A stretch of DNA of 64,000 nucleotides, taken from positions 3,286,001-3,350,000 of the forward strand of contig JAETXT010000010.1 in the NCBI GenBank assembly GCA_019188255.1, given 5' to 3'. A program made the position numbers and the translations under genes. Below the pieces are notes generated by a model. That model was not told where the DNA came from. It searched no databases and was given only the letters and a program-made list of their open reading frames with translations. The stretch is from Verticillium longisporum. Lineage: Eukaryota; Ascomycota; Sordariomycetes; Glomerellales; Plectosphaerellaceae. Shown here piece by piece: positions 40,567 to 52,734 of this stretch (the stretch's first letter is position 1; every line of letters begins with the position of its first letter).

Positions 40567-42775
40567 GTATCGCGATGCCTTCCCTGTACACCATCATCCA
40601 GACTCGGAGTCTTGGAACCCTCCGTGGACGTCCATGGCCAGAGCCCCCCTCCTCTCATGTTAGAGTTCCTACATGATGAATTCAGCCACTTTGCGGAACA
40701 ATCACGGAATGTTGGAAACTGCACGTCAAGGATCTGCGGCGACCTTCTCTACACCATCAACAAGGGCTCGCGGCGAGCCGTCTCATGGAGGATAGGGAGA
40801 CGCCTTGGCGTACGAGTCAGACAGCCTTGTCCAATGGGGATGCCGCCAGCCCTAAATGAAAGCTTAAAGTAGAGAGATCTAGACTGACAGCAACGACACA
40901 CCGCTCACGGAAACAATTTGCTGCCGCCGGGATATGCAGTACAAACGAGTCGGAAAAACCCAGGACAAAGCAGATACTACTGCCACGGCAGCCTTCGGCG
41001 TCCGTTGACGCGGGCCGCCCGGAGGCCGCCCCGAAGAGCACTGCCGAATCCTAGTAAACTTAATGTGAACTCCGGTCTGGAACCCTTAATGTGCGGGCTT
41101 CCCTTGTTATAGGCAGACGTTAAATATAGATCCACAGCCTCTCGGAGCCCGTGTGACTAAGGTGGTGCGAGTCGAACCGAAACTAGTATGATCACGACCC
41201 TCGGTCCGTGTGCGTAGTTGCCTTCGAAAGCGGGTGGTGCCGCGCGGTGTTTGTCATTGACGTCAAGCATATGCTCAGATGATAAAAGATCGTGCCATAT
41301 GTTGACCAAGCAAGGTGACATTGCCTCGAGCCAGACGAGCAGGAAACCTTCTGAGTCGGTTACACCTCGGTTTCGCAACTTAAGTAAGCCAGAATCCTCC
41401 TCTGACGTATTCAGTCGACGGAACACGCGGGAGGACGGCGTATAATGGCCAATGGAGCCCCGGAACACTTTCCGCAGCTGTGAAAGGCCTTGCAAGTGGG
41501 ATGGGCTGACAGGTTAACTCTATAGGTAGTATCACAGTGGCCCGGTGTATCTGCACTCAGTCCCCATGTCTCCATGGAGCAACTCGATTGTCTTTTGGAT
41601 CGCCGATGCGCCAAGGTCATACGAGCAGGCCGGAGAGGTCGCCGAGTTGAATGTTGCGCACACTGTCCAGCATCCCGAGGTACGAGGCCGAAATAGAGTT
41701 TTGGATTAAGCTTTTTCTCTGTCGGCTCCTGACAAGGCTCCGAATGCGAGTTTCTTGAAGAGGGAAAGAAATCCGGCCAGGTGGTGGGAACTGACTCTCT
41801 GTGCAGTCGTTCTTCGAGTCTCAGCCCTCGCCGTTGAATCGATTAGATTACGGATCGCACTCTAATTGATGAGCCAAGGAGCTGGATCTTCTGAAGGTGA
41901 CAGAAAACTCCGAATGTAATCACGGAGTATTCCCATCTTGTCTCTGTGCATTGCCAACTCGATTCGTGAACCTGAGGTCTCGATATTGTTTCCGTCGGCT
42001 TCGTGACTCGAATACCGATCCAGAGGTCTAGAAACAGAACCCTGCACTGTCTCAGATGGCGAAAAGTGAGCATCTCGGGAGTTGGGACCATCGGACCCCT
42101 GTCCCCTCAGCCCCAACCAGATTGTCGTGCGACTCGCGCTTCGAAAAGGGGCTTAGTAGTCGGTCGTTCCGAAGCTCTCGAGCTGATAATGTGCGCGGGC
42201 GCGGGGCGGATGCTCCCGTGTCTGGTAGTGACTCCTACCCTTCCACCGGACACTGAATAATTTCAAATACACTTGGTCTGAAGAACGTGCTCAGTTGAGA
42301 CAAACTCGGCGTTGACCGACGTACGCTGACAGCCGAACCATTGACCATATACCAACCGAGGATGATGGCCGAAAGAGAGAGTTCGTGCCAGGTGTCTGTT
42401 TGCAGCGCGTCTTGCAGATCTCATGGTATCTTAAGCTTGTTCTCTGCTGCGTGCCAAATGTGTATGATGATGCTGTGGCCGCCCATAAAGTCAGCCAATC
42501 ACGCAATGAGCACATCGGCCAACGCCAGACCGGTCAACGGCGCCCGCATCTTCTCCCTTGACATCGCCCATGTAAACCTTGACTTCGCGCCCTGCACAGG
42601 AAATCGACCCGTCACCGTCACCAGCCGAGCCAGACCTTCCGCCATGTCTGATGCCCATGGCCATACAGCGAGTCCATCGCCGCTGGTCCGCTTCGGTTTC
42701 GCAAACTCAGTCGCAAGACATTCCTACACCACTCATCGCATCCGCTGTCATCGATCTGCCTGACAGCAGACGCAA
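40567..42775. other. Intergenic region, no gene seen
   Basis: About 2.2 kb separating the EFE/dehydratase pair from RPAP1. No open frame shows coding bias or a domain. Confidence 0.5.
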
Positions 42776-44038
42776 TTATCGCCCCGACAACAACGCCTTC
42801 CACCCTCCCTTCTCCAGCAACCATAACGCCTCAGTTGCATACGCCCGGCTCCCCCGGTGCCCACCTTCCTTCATTGCCGCCTCGGCCAGGCTGTCCATCA
42901 GTCGGCCCTCCATAACACTGCTCCATATTCCCCTCGCCAACGTGTCCTCGTCGCTGTTTCCCCACTCGCCTTTGCCCAGCCGGTAGAATATCCTGCCAAT
43001 GGTCTGAAACGCAATGCACCGCTGCGCGGCGACGGCACTCCGCGCCAGTATGGAGAGCTCCTCGATTGTGTACCCCGCGGCCTCGGGCGCCTGGCCGTGG
43101 TGATGAAGGCCTTTGGAAACAGGAATCTGCCTGCTCAGTCGCGGCGGCAGCATGGCTCCGCGAAAGTCAAAGCGAAGCGCCGAGATGGGCAGCGAGGCCT
43201 GGCCCGGGTAGTAAGGGGAGTCGCGGTCGGCGGGGCTGTCTGTCGTCGGCAGAGGGGCCATCCAGGCAAGCTTGGAGGGGTCGGCGGGGAGGTTGGGGAA
43301 GAACTTTTCGTGGAGCGTGGCGGGGGAGTCTGGGTGGGAGGGATCGAGATCGGGCAGGGCAGGCGGCTGGGGGAAGTGCGTGTGTTCTGGTTGCTGGTTG
43401 ATCGGGAAGAGGTCCTCGGGAGGGGCGGATGGAACGCGGTCTTCGTTTATGGGTGCGTGTTGCTGCTGCTGCGTGGGCGCTGGTGGTGATGATGATGTCG
43501 CCTTGGTGGTGGGGGTTGACGGCTTAGGTGGTGGTGGTGGCAGTGTCGTGTCTTCGATTTTGATTTCTGGCGCCGCAGGTTTGGGAGAGGCCTCCTGTGT
43601 ACCAGGCACATCGGACGGGTCGGGACCATCGCGCTCATCAATGTTCGCCCGCTGCAAGAGTCTCTCAATCAGTGCCGGGTTGAGTCCTTTGAGCATCTCG
43701 GCTCGCTCGCTGGCAATCTCTGCAGGCGTCATGTTCTCGAGCCTGGCCTGGTTCTCTCGATCGATCCGCCGCCGCTCGGCCGCCTCAAAGTCCGCCTTTT
43801 GCGTAGCCGGATCGACTTCGAACCTGGCTTCGTGTGCAGCCCGGGCCTGAGCGCCGGCAACCGCAGGGGCATCGTCTCCCTTCTTGCCCTGTCGCTGCTG
43901 TTTGAAGGCAGATGGGCGGCTTCGCTTTTTGTGGACTGGAAAGCCGGTGGAGGAGATGTCGGCATCGTCGAAAGTCACCGGCTTGGGTTGTGCCGTTTTG
44001 CGCTCGACGATGTCGCCGATGAGGAGTGTTGGATCCAT
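42776..44038 (-). CDS. RBA50: RNA polymerase II-associated protein 1 (RPAP1/Rba50)
   Basis: Assists assembly and nuclear import of RNA polymerase II, with partners such as Npa3. Single exon, 420 aa from ATG 44036-44038, close to yeast Rba50 (439 aa). The N-terminus MDPTLLIGDIVERKTAQPKP and FPVHKKRSRPSAFKQQRQ are typical of the family. The RPAP1_N block spans about residues 75-150 (DRENQARLENMTPAEIASER, EMLKGLNPALIERLLQRANI). A Pro-rich linker leads to HEKFFPNLP, KLAWMAPLP and the RPAP1_C block (RFDFRGAMLPPRLSRQIPVS, GLHHHGQAPEAAGYTIEELS, RCIAFQTIGRIFYRLGKGEW). Assignment is secure. The upstream region carries CCTAGG-type palindromes. Confidence 0.93.
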   Translation of the reverse strand: MDPTLLIGDIVERKTAQPKPVTFDDADISSTGFPVHKKRSRPSAFKQQRQGKKGDDAPAVAGAQARAAHEARFEVDPATQKADFEAAERRRIDRENQARLENMTPAEIASERAEMLKGLNPALIERLLQRANIDERDGPDPSDVPGTQEASPKPAAPEIKIEDTTLPPPPPKPSTPTTKATSSSPPAPTQQQQHAPINEDRVPSAPPEDLFPINQQPEHTHFPQPPALPDLDPSHPDSPATLHEKFFPNLPADPSKLAWMAPLPTTDSPADRDSPYYPGQASLPISALRFDFRGAMLPPRLSRQIPVSKGLHHHGQAPEAAGYTIEELSILARSAVAAQRCIAFQTIGRIFYRLGKGEWGNSDEDTLARGIWSSVMEGRLMDSLAEAAMKEGGHRGSRAYATEALWLLEKGGWKALLSGR

Positions 44039-47000
44039 GACGTGTGGTGAGGATGAAGTTGTCGAGAGGAGCTTGCTGGAGAATGTGGGAGGAAGCCAAA
44101 GCTTTGTCACAATGGCGATGGTGGGGTAAGGTACATAGGTACCTAGGTACCTAAGTAGCTAGCGAGACTGGTCGGGAGGCAGGTGTTCGGCGTGGTGCCA
44201 GCAAGGTCTCACGTTTCGAGCTCTGGGTTCGACCAGAGAAAGATTCGCGCTCGGTTTACTGGCTACTGAAGGTTCTGTTTTTTCTTTCTTTTATTTGCTT
44301 TTCAAAATGCAGTCTTGTAACCTTCGGATCCCGTTCTTGCAAAGTGTCTCAGCATCGGAAAAGAAATGATCACTCAAAAACGAGGGCTGTGCTGACTCAG
44401 CCCCCGCCAGCCAGTCAGTTGGGATTGGTGTGGCTGGTGCTGCCGAACAGCGCGTCGAGGCGAGACAGGCACGCCTTGCACGGGCAAGCGATACGGACTG
44501 TAACAGACGCTTGCATTAGCGCCGATCTGTATCCCCGTTCCAGCTGTCGTGTTATCTCCGATCGAGGTAGTCATCTTGGTGTGTACAATTGTCTGGGAGC
44601 CTCCGTCGATACTATGTTTCCGGCCATGATACTATCTGAGCGGTGATAATTTTCTACTTTCAACTTTCGGCGTTCTCCATTTTTCTTCCAATCGCCACAG
44701 CCGAGTCCTTTCTACGATGGATGGCCGGCGAATGCCGCTGTCGTCACAGGTATGTCTTTATGCTCTTTGTCGCAGAAGCCCGCAGACAAAAACAAGTGTT
44801 TCAAACGTAGGTCCACTCGGCATTTGAACTACTGGCTTAGAAATTGAGAGTTGCGTCGTTTGTGGCTGCCCGAATGAGCAGATATGATGAGGTGCAGATG
44901 TGCTTCTGGGGTCCTTCGCTGCAGGGTTCCGAATGTGCACTGTCCATGCCTCACCACCTGCTCGTGGTCCAAAAGAAGAACAGCAGGAGTTTCGCTCAAG
45001 AAGAGCAAGCGTCAGGAAAACGGCCATCTCAGAAGCCACATGCAAAGACATTACCAAAGAAATAGAATCGAGTCATATTCCCAAAAATCAATGGCCCAAA
45101 GCCACGAGTGACAACCCCGCGGTTGTACCCCCCTGCACGGCAGCGATTTGTGCATTGTCTCCAAACAAGCTGGATCCATGCAAACAGCGCGCTTAGCCGG
45201 ACCCTTGACTCGTCACGCTAGTCCTGATAGGGATAAGATTCGGGCAGTTCCCCAGGACTAGGCGCGCGATGCATGTACCCTGGTACTTCCGCAGCACAGA
45301 CCAACCTTGTTTTCCTTTCCCTTCCACGGGGCCTTGTTCTCTCCCTCTCCCCCAGCACTGCACCACAAGCGAGGGCGCACCCGCAATCGGCGCCACGTCG
45401 CCCGCTAGAACATGTGTCTGTCCCCCAAGACCCAGACAGCCGCGCCAGGTACCTTGTAGCCTGTACCACCGGCTCGCTACTTCACCCTTTCACCCGCGTC
45501 CACGTCCATACCACCCACACCCACACCCACACCACACCACGCGGGCGGCTTGATCTGTCGACAAGCATTCAGCGGGCCACCTGATCTTGCTCGCAGGGCT
45601 TTCCACACAAAGGTAAGGTATCAAGGTACACACAAGTTTGCAGGCTTGCAGAGGGGGGGGGCTTGCAGACCAGCCCAGGCCAAATGTTCCGCCACACTGC
45701 AACCGACTGCAAGAATGACTGACTGCCACAAGCTGGCGTTCCCCCCCCCAGGGTCCATGGTTCTCCATTTCCCAACGTCGGCGATCGGTCATCGGCTGTG
45801 ACTCCCGCCAGCCTTCAACCTTTCCTCTCTCTGCCTTTCTGCCTTTCTGCCTGATGAATGATGGACGACCTTTTCTCTGGTCTCGGTGCGGCTAGTTGTC
45901 GGTACTGCTACCCCTGCCTTACCTTTCCTCCTTATGGTAAGGTACTGTACCTTGGCCATCCCAGCTCGGCGTGGCCTTGTTGTTTCTGTCCACGGCGCGC
46001 AAGTGGCCGGTGGCTTTCACTGTCTGTCTCGTCATCTGTTCACTCTCTCTCTCTCCCTCCCCATGTCTTCGGCTCTTTGCTGTTGTTGTTCTCTTCTCGG
46101 CTTTCTCCCCACCCCCCCTGGCCTAGTCTGGCTTGGATTGGCGGTCCACTCGTCTTTGGCCCTTTTCTCATCATCTGGTTTCTCCGACTTGTGGTTCTCT
46201 GGATTCATGGTGTTTCCGTTCGTCCCCATTCCCACCCATTGCCTACCGTCCTGGCCATTTACTTCCCAAACCATCCATCCATGCCCGTGAACACCCCCCC
46301 TCGCCATCTCATTGATCATGACCCACCGTTCTGATGCCAGACGTGAACGTGAACGTGAACCCCCCCCCACCGCCTCCCCTCCCCCTTCCCCTTCCTGGCA
46401 ACTCTAGGCCTCCCCTCGTCCCCGTGCCCGTTTAATGATAATCTCTTTTTTTGGTGGTGAGCCCATCCAGCTTGCTTTGCCGGATGATGCCTGTCTGTGC
46501 CCATTCCCATTCCCTTCCCTTTTCCTCTTCCCCCCTTCCATCCATCCATCCATCCCCCTTCCCGTCTCCCGCTTCCCCTTCCTCTTCCCCTGTGCCCATT
46601 ACCCATTGCCCTTTGGCCCCGTTTTTCTCCTTTCCGTTGCCTTGCCTTTCCCCAGCAAGGCAGCTCTTATGCTCGCTCGCCCGGGAAAAAAAATAAACCC
46701 AAGCGCGCGACCGCTTTCTGGTCTCTCTCCAAAAGTGTAGCCATCCCCATCCCTCTTTTCGACCACCCATTTCCCTTTCGACTTTCTCTCCTCGACAACT
46801 CACCACAACGCTCCCAAATCGACGTCCGATTCTTTCGTTCATCAAAACGGCGTCAACGTCTCGACCATTTCATCGTAGAAAACGGTGCATCTTCTTCGTC
46901 GCACTCGGCTGCTTCTGCTCATCGCATCAGTGAGCGAAAGATACGCTAGCGAGGCCCTTTTTTCGCGGGTCAACGTCATTCAACACGGTCGTCAAGAGAG

Positions 47001-47523
47001 ACGGCCGCGCAGCAGCCCAGCGCAGTTGAGGCTATTCCCAGAGGTCCACCTTTTCCAACCCTTCCTGCTTCCTCGCCAGCAACGCCAACCAGCCGGCCAA
47101 CCAACCAACCACCCGCCCTCCTCGGCGACTCCGCACCAGCCAGGCCGCAACCATCAGATTTGCTGCTTAGTCCCAATCTGCACCGTCACTCTTGCGCCTG
47201 CATCGCCTCCGGCTGGCCAGTCCAAACGCACCACCCTACGCCACATCTTACCTAATCTCCTCCCCCCCTTCCCGCATTCCCGCCCGCGACTGACTGCATT
47301 GGAGCCTCCACACCGAACCGAAAGTGAAGTCATTCGCGACGACGCATTTGAACATTTCACGAGCCACTTTCTTCGCCATACACACGGCCCGCAACTGACT
47401 TTGTTCTGTCAAGTGCACGTGTCGCCGTCTGATCGCTCCAACCAAGCTTTGATCAATCGCATCAAGGTTTTGGAGCGAAACAGGCGCAACAACAACCCCC
47501 CCCCGTGTCCTCCCCACCCTAGT
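44039..47523. other. Large intergenic region and long pyrimidine-rich leader of the Hpc2 gene
   Basis: 3.5 kb. 44131-44160 holds TACCTAGGTACC palindromes. 45.2-46.7 kb is CT-rich on the plus strand with runs such as CCCCCCCC, CTCTCTCTC and ATCCATCCATCC. In-frame codons without stop run from about 46885 to the Hpc2 start without an ATG-supported model. The region from about 46.7 kb is probably 5' UTR, with spliced leaders possible. No separate gene is supported. Confidence 0.5.
44131..44160. promoter_or_regulatory. TACCTAGGTACC palindromic cluster upstream of RPAP1
   Basis: Overlapping GGTACC and CCTAGG palindromes about 95 bp upstream of the RPAP1 start codon. Similar clusters occur at about 9815-9875, 50117-50130, 50375-50410 and 56833-56850, all in non-coding DNA near gene starts or ends. 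Confidence 0.45.
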
Positions 47524-49552
47524 ATGGCGCCTGGAGGAGACGCGCCAACGCGTGACAGCTCATCTCCCGGCCTCTCCTCGCCTCCCTCCGGTTCCCTATC
47601 CGAACCCGGCTCACCACTCAAACACATCAACCACCACAGTCGAACCAGCATGGATATGGACGAGATCATCGTCGACCCTTCGCAGCCCAGGTTTGGCGTT
47701 GCACCACCCACAACACCCCAGCCCGAAGTCCGCCTCACAGCAGCGGGCCTGCCGAGGAAGAAGCCCGGCCGCAAGCCTGGCTCGACGTTGAAGCCTAAGA
47801 ACCCCGATGACCCGCCCAAGGTTCGAAAGCCCAGGAAGCCCAAAGACCCCAACGCTCCTCCCATCCAGCGAAAACGCAAGTCCGCCCCTGCCCAGGACGA
47901 ACCGGTCGAACCTGCCGACTCCAAGTCCCTCGCCGCTTCCGCTTCTGCCTCTGCGTCCGCCTCTGCGTCCGCCTCTGCGTCCTCATCGCGCCAACACCGC
48001 ATCTCCGACATTGTCGACATTGACTCGGCTGACTCTGGACGCCGCACACCTTCGGCCCAAGACTACATCTCCCAAAAGGCCCTCAAGCGGGAAGAACTGC
48101 CAAGGTCGATGCAGAGCATACTAAACTCCGATCCTGAGCCTCTGTCGATGCACCCATCCAACGGAAGCACGACGCTGCCCACGCGCACCAGCGGCCAGAG
48201 CTATGACCCCATTCGGGGCAACTACGACCCCGTGCGAGGAATTTTCGGCAACGCCACATCGCCACGACCGCCGACCTGCACCCTCAAACGCCCCAGCGCG
48301 TCGCCCTCGATCGCCAGTCTCGTCGAGCCTGTTCGTGGCGTCGCCGCCTCGCCCTCACAACAACAGTCCTACCAGCCGAACCACGCGCAATCTCGCGTCG
48401 AATCGGCCCCCACATCGCCCCTCTACCACGCCCGCCCTGCGCCCCAGCCCATGGCCAAGCCTGCGCTACCCGACTCGACGAAATCGACGGCACCACCTTC
48501 CGTTTCGGCCGGCAAGTCGGAACCCAAATCTCGCGAAGTTCCCTTGGCCACTGGCATCACGGCCCTGAAGAAGGCGAACAAGACCAAGTCGAGCACGGCA
48601 GCCTCGTCACCGAAGAACACGATGGACGACCCGACCATCCTGCCGACCGATACGAACCGCTCGATTCTCGACTTTGGCAAGGCCGAGCCCGGCAAGGACT
48701 TCCAGGCCCCCTCGATCGTTTTGCACATTCCCCTCCAAGTGGGCGAGACGAACAAGTATGTCAACTTTATGCGCGAAGCCGAGGAGCGTTACGGCTGGGA
48801 CGCACTGCATCCACGCGTCGCCGCGCAGCGCGACCGCAAGGCACGCATCGCTGCGGCGTCGGCGGCGCTCGAGAAGACGGCGTCAGGTCAAGAGTCGGGC
48901 GACGATGCCTCGTCAGACTCGGACAACGAGGCGAGCAATGCCGAGATGGGCGGCATGACGAGCGGGCAGGACGTTGTGGCACAGCCCAAGAAGAAGAAGA
49001 GGAATTTCAAGGAGGACCAGTACGACAAGGAGGACGACTTTGTGGACGACTCGGAGATGCTCTGGGAAGAGCAAGCTGCCGCGAGCAGGGACGGCTTCTT
49101 CGTGTACTCGGGACCGCTGGTGCCGGAGCCCGAGAAGCCTGCCACAAGACCGTACGTCACTCTTGATTTTTGGGAGACGAGGCCTGTTATGCTGACATGT
49201 TATTCACAGAGATGGACTGCCGAAGCGTGGACGTGGAAGTCGCGGCGGGCGCGGCAGCCGGGGCGGCGGGCGCGGCAGCCGGGGCGGCTCGCGCGGCAAC
49301 CGCGAGGGCGGCGAGGGCAGCACGCGCGGCGGCGGACCGGGGTCTCGCGGCGGGCCGGGATCGCGCGGCGGTCGCGGGTCTCGAGGCGGCGCGCTCACGA
49401 GGGAGCCGCGCATCACAAAGTCGGAGAAGGAGCAGCTCGAGAGGGAAAAGGCCGAGAGGCAACGGGTGGCCGAGATGAACGCAAAGGGAAGCGGCAGCTA
49501 CGTGTTTCAGCCGCAAACGCCGTCGCTCGCGGTCGGGACGGCTGGCGCATAG
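47524..49552 (+). CDS. HPC2: Hpc2-type subunit of the HIR histone chaperone complex
   Basis: Hpc2/ubinuclein is part of the HIR complex, which deposits H3-H4 independently of replication and represses histone genes. Exons 47524-49151 and 49210-49552 (58-nt phase-2 intron, GTACGT to CACAG) give 656 aa. The N-terminal half is disordered, with an AT-hook-like RKKPGRKPGSTLKPKNPDDP and a (Ala-Ser)n tract. The Hpc2-related domain is near residues 385-540: APSIVLHIPLQVGETNKYVN, FMREAEERYGWDALHPR, EDQYDKEDDFVDDSEMLWEE and AAASRDGFFVYSGPLV. Exon 2 is an RGG-rich tail followed by EKEQLEREKAERQRVAEMN and YVFQPQTPSL. Odd: after the TAG at 49550-49552 the frame continues for 34 coding-like codons to TGA 49655-49657. 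Assignment is good. Confidence 0.85.
47935..47988. repeat. Ala-Ser coding microsatellite in HPC2
   Basis: Tandem GCTTCCGCTTCTGCCTCTGC units of 6-12 bp encode about nine Ala-Ser pairs, ending in SSRQHR. It is likely length-variable. Confidence 0.7.
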
Positions 49553-50668
49553 AGTGCGCCGGACTACGGACTTTCGAGCATGATGCGGCCGGCGCCCGAC
49601 GCGGCTGCGCTGGGCGTCGCCACGCGGTCCCAGATGAAGACGGAGCATGATGCCTGAGGACTTGAGTCACTGTGGCTTTCTGCGGACTGCTACCGAGATA
49701 GTGGTGCTGTGGGTGTTTTTGCAGTGGTGGTCGTCACGTCATGTGGGCGGCGTGTTCCTGTATATTGGCCATGGTCCTGGCCGGCCTGCCACTGGTGTTT
49801 TGACTGCTTCTTGGCCAGACATGGCGCACGGTCATGGTCTGGACTGCGCTTGTGGGTATGATTTGCGAGCGGCGTTGGGCCTGGGAGCTGGCGCTGGGCA
49901 TGCAGGTGCTGCGAAGCGATGGAGTAATTCAGGCATTGCTCATGACTATGAAGTCGAAGAGAGCAGGTTCATAACATGGTGGGTTTGATACGAGTTGTAG
50001 GGGTGAAGCTTGACTGCCGTTCATGAGACTGACCTCTTCGTCTCGCCAAGGGAGTGGACGTCATGCTCTCGGGACCCTGACCTACAGACCGAGAACCGCT
50101 GCGGAAGCAGCGGGGCGGTACCTAGGTACCTCCACCTTGGGCACGAGGAGACAAAAGGCCACACTCTTAAGGTACCTAAGCTCATTGGACCGTTATATGT
50201 ATCGAACAAGCTCGAAATTACCGAAAGTACATAATTATCTACACATGCAACCAGTTGCCTAGTAAGTAGAGTTGAAATATTCAATTGAGATGCAGGGTAT
50301 GAACAGGTTCTGAAGCAGGTCCATCTAGATGCTGTATTCGGCGGGTTCGAGTGCGCTTCATGTCACCCTTCGCTAGGTACCTTGGGTACCTACCCAGGCA
50401 CGTACCGTACTAAGCAGACGATAAGATAAGCCAAGATTTCGCACAGCATCCCCACAGCCAGAAAATTTCAAGAGGGCGGTGGGCAGACGCAGCCAGTGGG
50501 AAGGCGCCTCTTCTGCTGATTTCCTTTCCCGCCTTCTTTCCACCTGAGCGTTCTCTGCCACTTTTGCGATTGCCCTGCCTGTTTGCCCGACTTTGCAGCA
50601 CTCTTGGGATCGATCACAGGACAGAAGAGGACAGAAGAGGGCAGAAGAGGATATCACGTTGGGACAGA
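49553..50668. other. Intergenic region with CCTAGG/GGTACC palindromes
   Basis: 49553-49657 is the in-frame extension described under HPC2. The rest holds palindromes at 50117-50130 and 50375-50410 and the short tandem ACAGAAGAGG (50620-50650) just before the SURF6 start. No gene is seen. Confidence 0.5.
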
Positions 50669-52734
50669 ATGACGGATTCGTCGCTGCAGGTTCGTTGCCG
50701 CCCGTTTTTGAATGACCTTTACCTTCTGCCTGCTGCCCGCCGTTGCGGCGCCCCGCCATGCGAAGAGGAATATAGAAAATGGAGGAGAGGGGACGATGCG
50801 GAGAGACAAGCTCGAACGGCAAAGCTGACTGATTGCCCTGCGTAGGATCGCTTGCGCGACCATGCAAAGGCCTTTGACGGCTTGCTGTCGCTGATCCCGG
50901 CCAAGATGTACTATGGGGAGGATACCTCTGTATGTTCTCTCCCTCTCCTTGTTGCAAGAAATCTTCCCCTCCTTGTTGAAAACCCTCTCCTTGCTGCAAC
51001 AAATCTTCTTGTTGAAACCTACCCCCGCATCACCGCTCACAGCCCCAGGACCAGTGGAACCGCAAAAAGCAGACCAAGGCCGAGGCAAAGGCCGCCCGCA
51101 TGGGCAAGCTCGACCCCGACAGCGACCGAAACCGCAACGCAAAGGACGTCATGGAGGAGCGCGCCAAGAACAAGCGCAAGCTGCAGGAGATGGAGGACGC
51201 CGAGCAGGCGGCGCAGCCCAAGCCGGCGCCCGCCGCGGCGGAGCAGGCGGAGGACAAGGAGCCGAGCACCGCGCAGCAGGATGTAGAAAACGACAACGAC
51301 GCCCCCGGCGTCGTGCAGGAGACGCCCGGCCAGGGCCTCAGGAGACGGGACCTCATTGCGAATAAGAAGCTCAAGATCGACCGCGACTTTGAGCAGGATA
51401 CCCTCGTTGGCGTCAGCGATGCCAACCCTGCCGACATGACGCAGGATCAGCTCATGAAGCTCGCCAAGCGCGACGGCCAAAGGGCGGACCGCAAGGCCAA
51501 GCAGGCGCGGCAGGCGGAGAAGAAGGCGAAGAAGCTGGCTGCTAAGGAGGCTGCTTCTGCTACTGCCAGCCAAAAGGTAAAGGAGGAGCCGGTCGAGGCC
51601 AGCGAGCCAGTCAAGGCCAGCGAACCAGCCAAGGCCAGCGAGCCAGCCAAGGCCGACACGAAGGCCACCGGGGCGAAAAAGGCAAAGGAGCAAAAGCCCA
51701 CAAGCAAGACAGCCGCCAACCCCCCGTCGGACGACGGCTACGAGACGGTCGACTCGGAGGCTGAGGCTGAGACTGGCAAGCCCAGCCTCGACATTGCCGG
51801 CCTCGAAGAGAATCCTGCATCCACAGCATCCAGCCAACGCTCACCCCCGCACTCGCCCGTGTTCGACGAAGCCGCGGCACCAGCCTCGGGCAGCGCGGCC
51901 ACGTCGGTCGACGTGCCCCCGTCAGACAAGCCCAAGCAGCTCAAGATCCCACAGGACACATCGGCGCTCAAGGCGCGTCTGGCAGCGCGCATAGCGGAAC
52001 TCCAGGCGGCGCGCAAGGCCATCGGGCCGGACGGCAAGCCGATCCGCACACGGCAGGAGCTCATCGAGGCGCAGCGGGCGCGGCAGGCGCAGCGCAAAGC
52101 GCACAAGCAGGAGCAGCGGCGGCAGGCGCGGCTCGAGGAGGAGAGGCAGCGCGACGAGGCGCTCGCGTCCAACTCGCCGTCCATCATGTCGCCGGCGCTC
52201 GACCACCTGCTCGGCGACGGCGCCGCCGAGCCGCCGACCGACTACACGTTTGGCCGCGTCGCCTTTGACGACGGCACGCGTATGTCGCGCGACCTGACGC
52301 ACGTCCTCGGCACGCGCAAGAAGAAGGGGCCCTCGGACCCCAAGACGGCGCTCCTGCGGCTGCAGAACCAGAAGAAGAAGCACGCGGCCCTCGACGACGC
52401 GCGGCGCGAGGACATTGCCGACAAGGAGACGTGGCTGACGGCGCGTCGCCGCGCCGAGGGCGACAAGATCCGCGACGACGAGGCGACGCTCAAGAAGACG
52501 ATCAAGCGCAAGGACAAGCAGAAGCGCAAGAGCGAGAAGGAGTGGAAGGACCGCACAGAGGGCGTCGCCCACGCCAAGGCCGAGAAGCAGAAGAAGCGCG
52601 AGGCCAACCTCAAGAAGCGCAAGGACGACAAGAAGCTCGGCAAGGCCGGCCGCAAGGCCGTCGGCGCCGCCGCCAAGAAGAAGGGCCGCCCCGGCTTCGA
52701 GGGCGGCTCCTTTGGCGGCAAGAAGAAGAAATGA
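50669..52734 (+). CDS. RRP14: SURF6/Rrp14 ribosome biogenesis protein
   Basis: Nucleolar protein needed for 40S and 60S assembly. Exons 50669-50689, 50846-50929 and 51049-52734 give 596 aa; introns are 156 and 119 nt, both phase 0. The first exon codes only MTDSSLQ, but it is required to reach the conserved N-terminal block DRLRDHAKAFDGLLSLIPAK, MYYGED and DQWNRKKQTKAEAKAARMGK. The middle is Ala/Lys/Glu-rich with EASEPVKASEPAK repeats. The SURF6 domain occupies the last 250 residues: LKARLAARIAELQAARK, GKPIRTRQELIEAQRARQAQ, DYTFGRVAFDDG and the helical KKHAALDDARREDI through RPGFEGGSFGGKKKK, the family's usual ending. Intron 2 contains imperfect repeats of CTCCTTGTTG. Assignment is secure. 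Confidence 0.93.

Noticed and set aside
46885..47523. N-terminal extension of the Hpc2 protein by about 210 codons
   Set aside because: The frame is open but begins without a supported ATG, is Pro/Arg-rich and reads like untranslated leader; the conserved-type start is at 47524.
49187..49648. 153-codon minus-strand frame
   Set aside because: Antisense of the RGG-rich second exon of HPC2.
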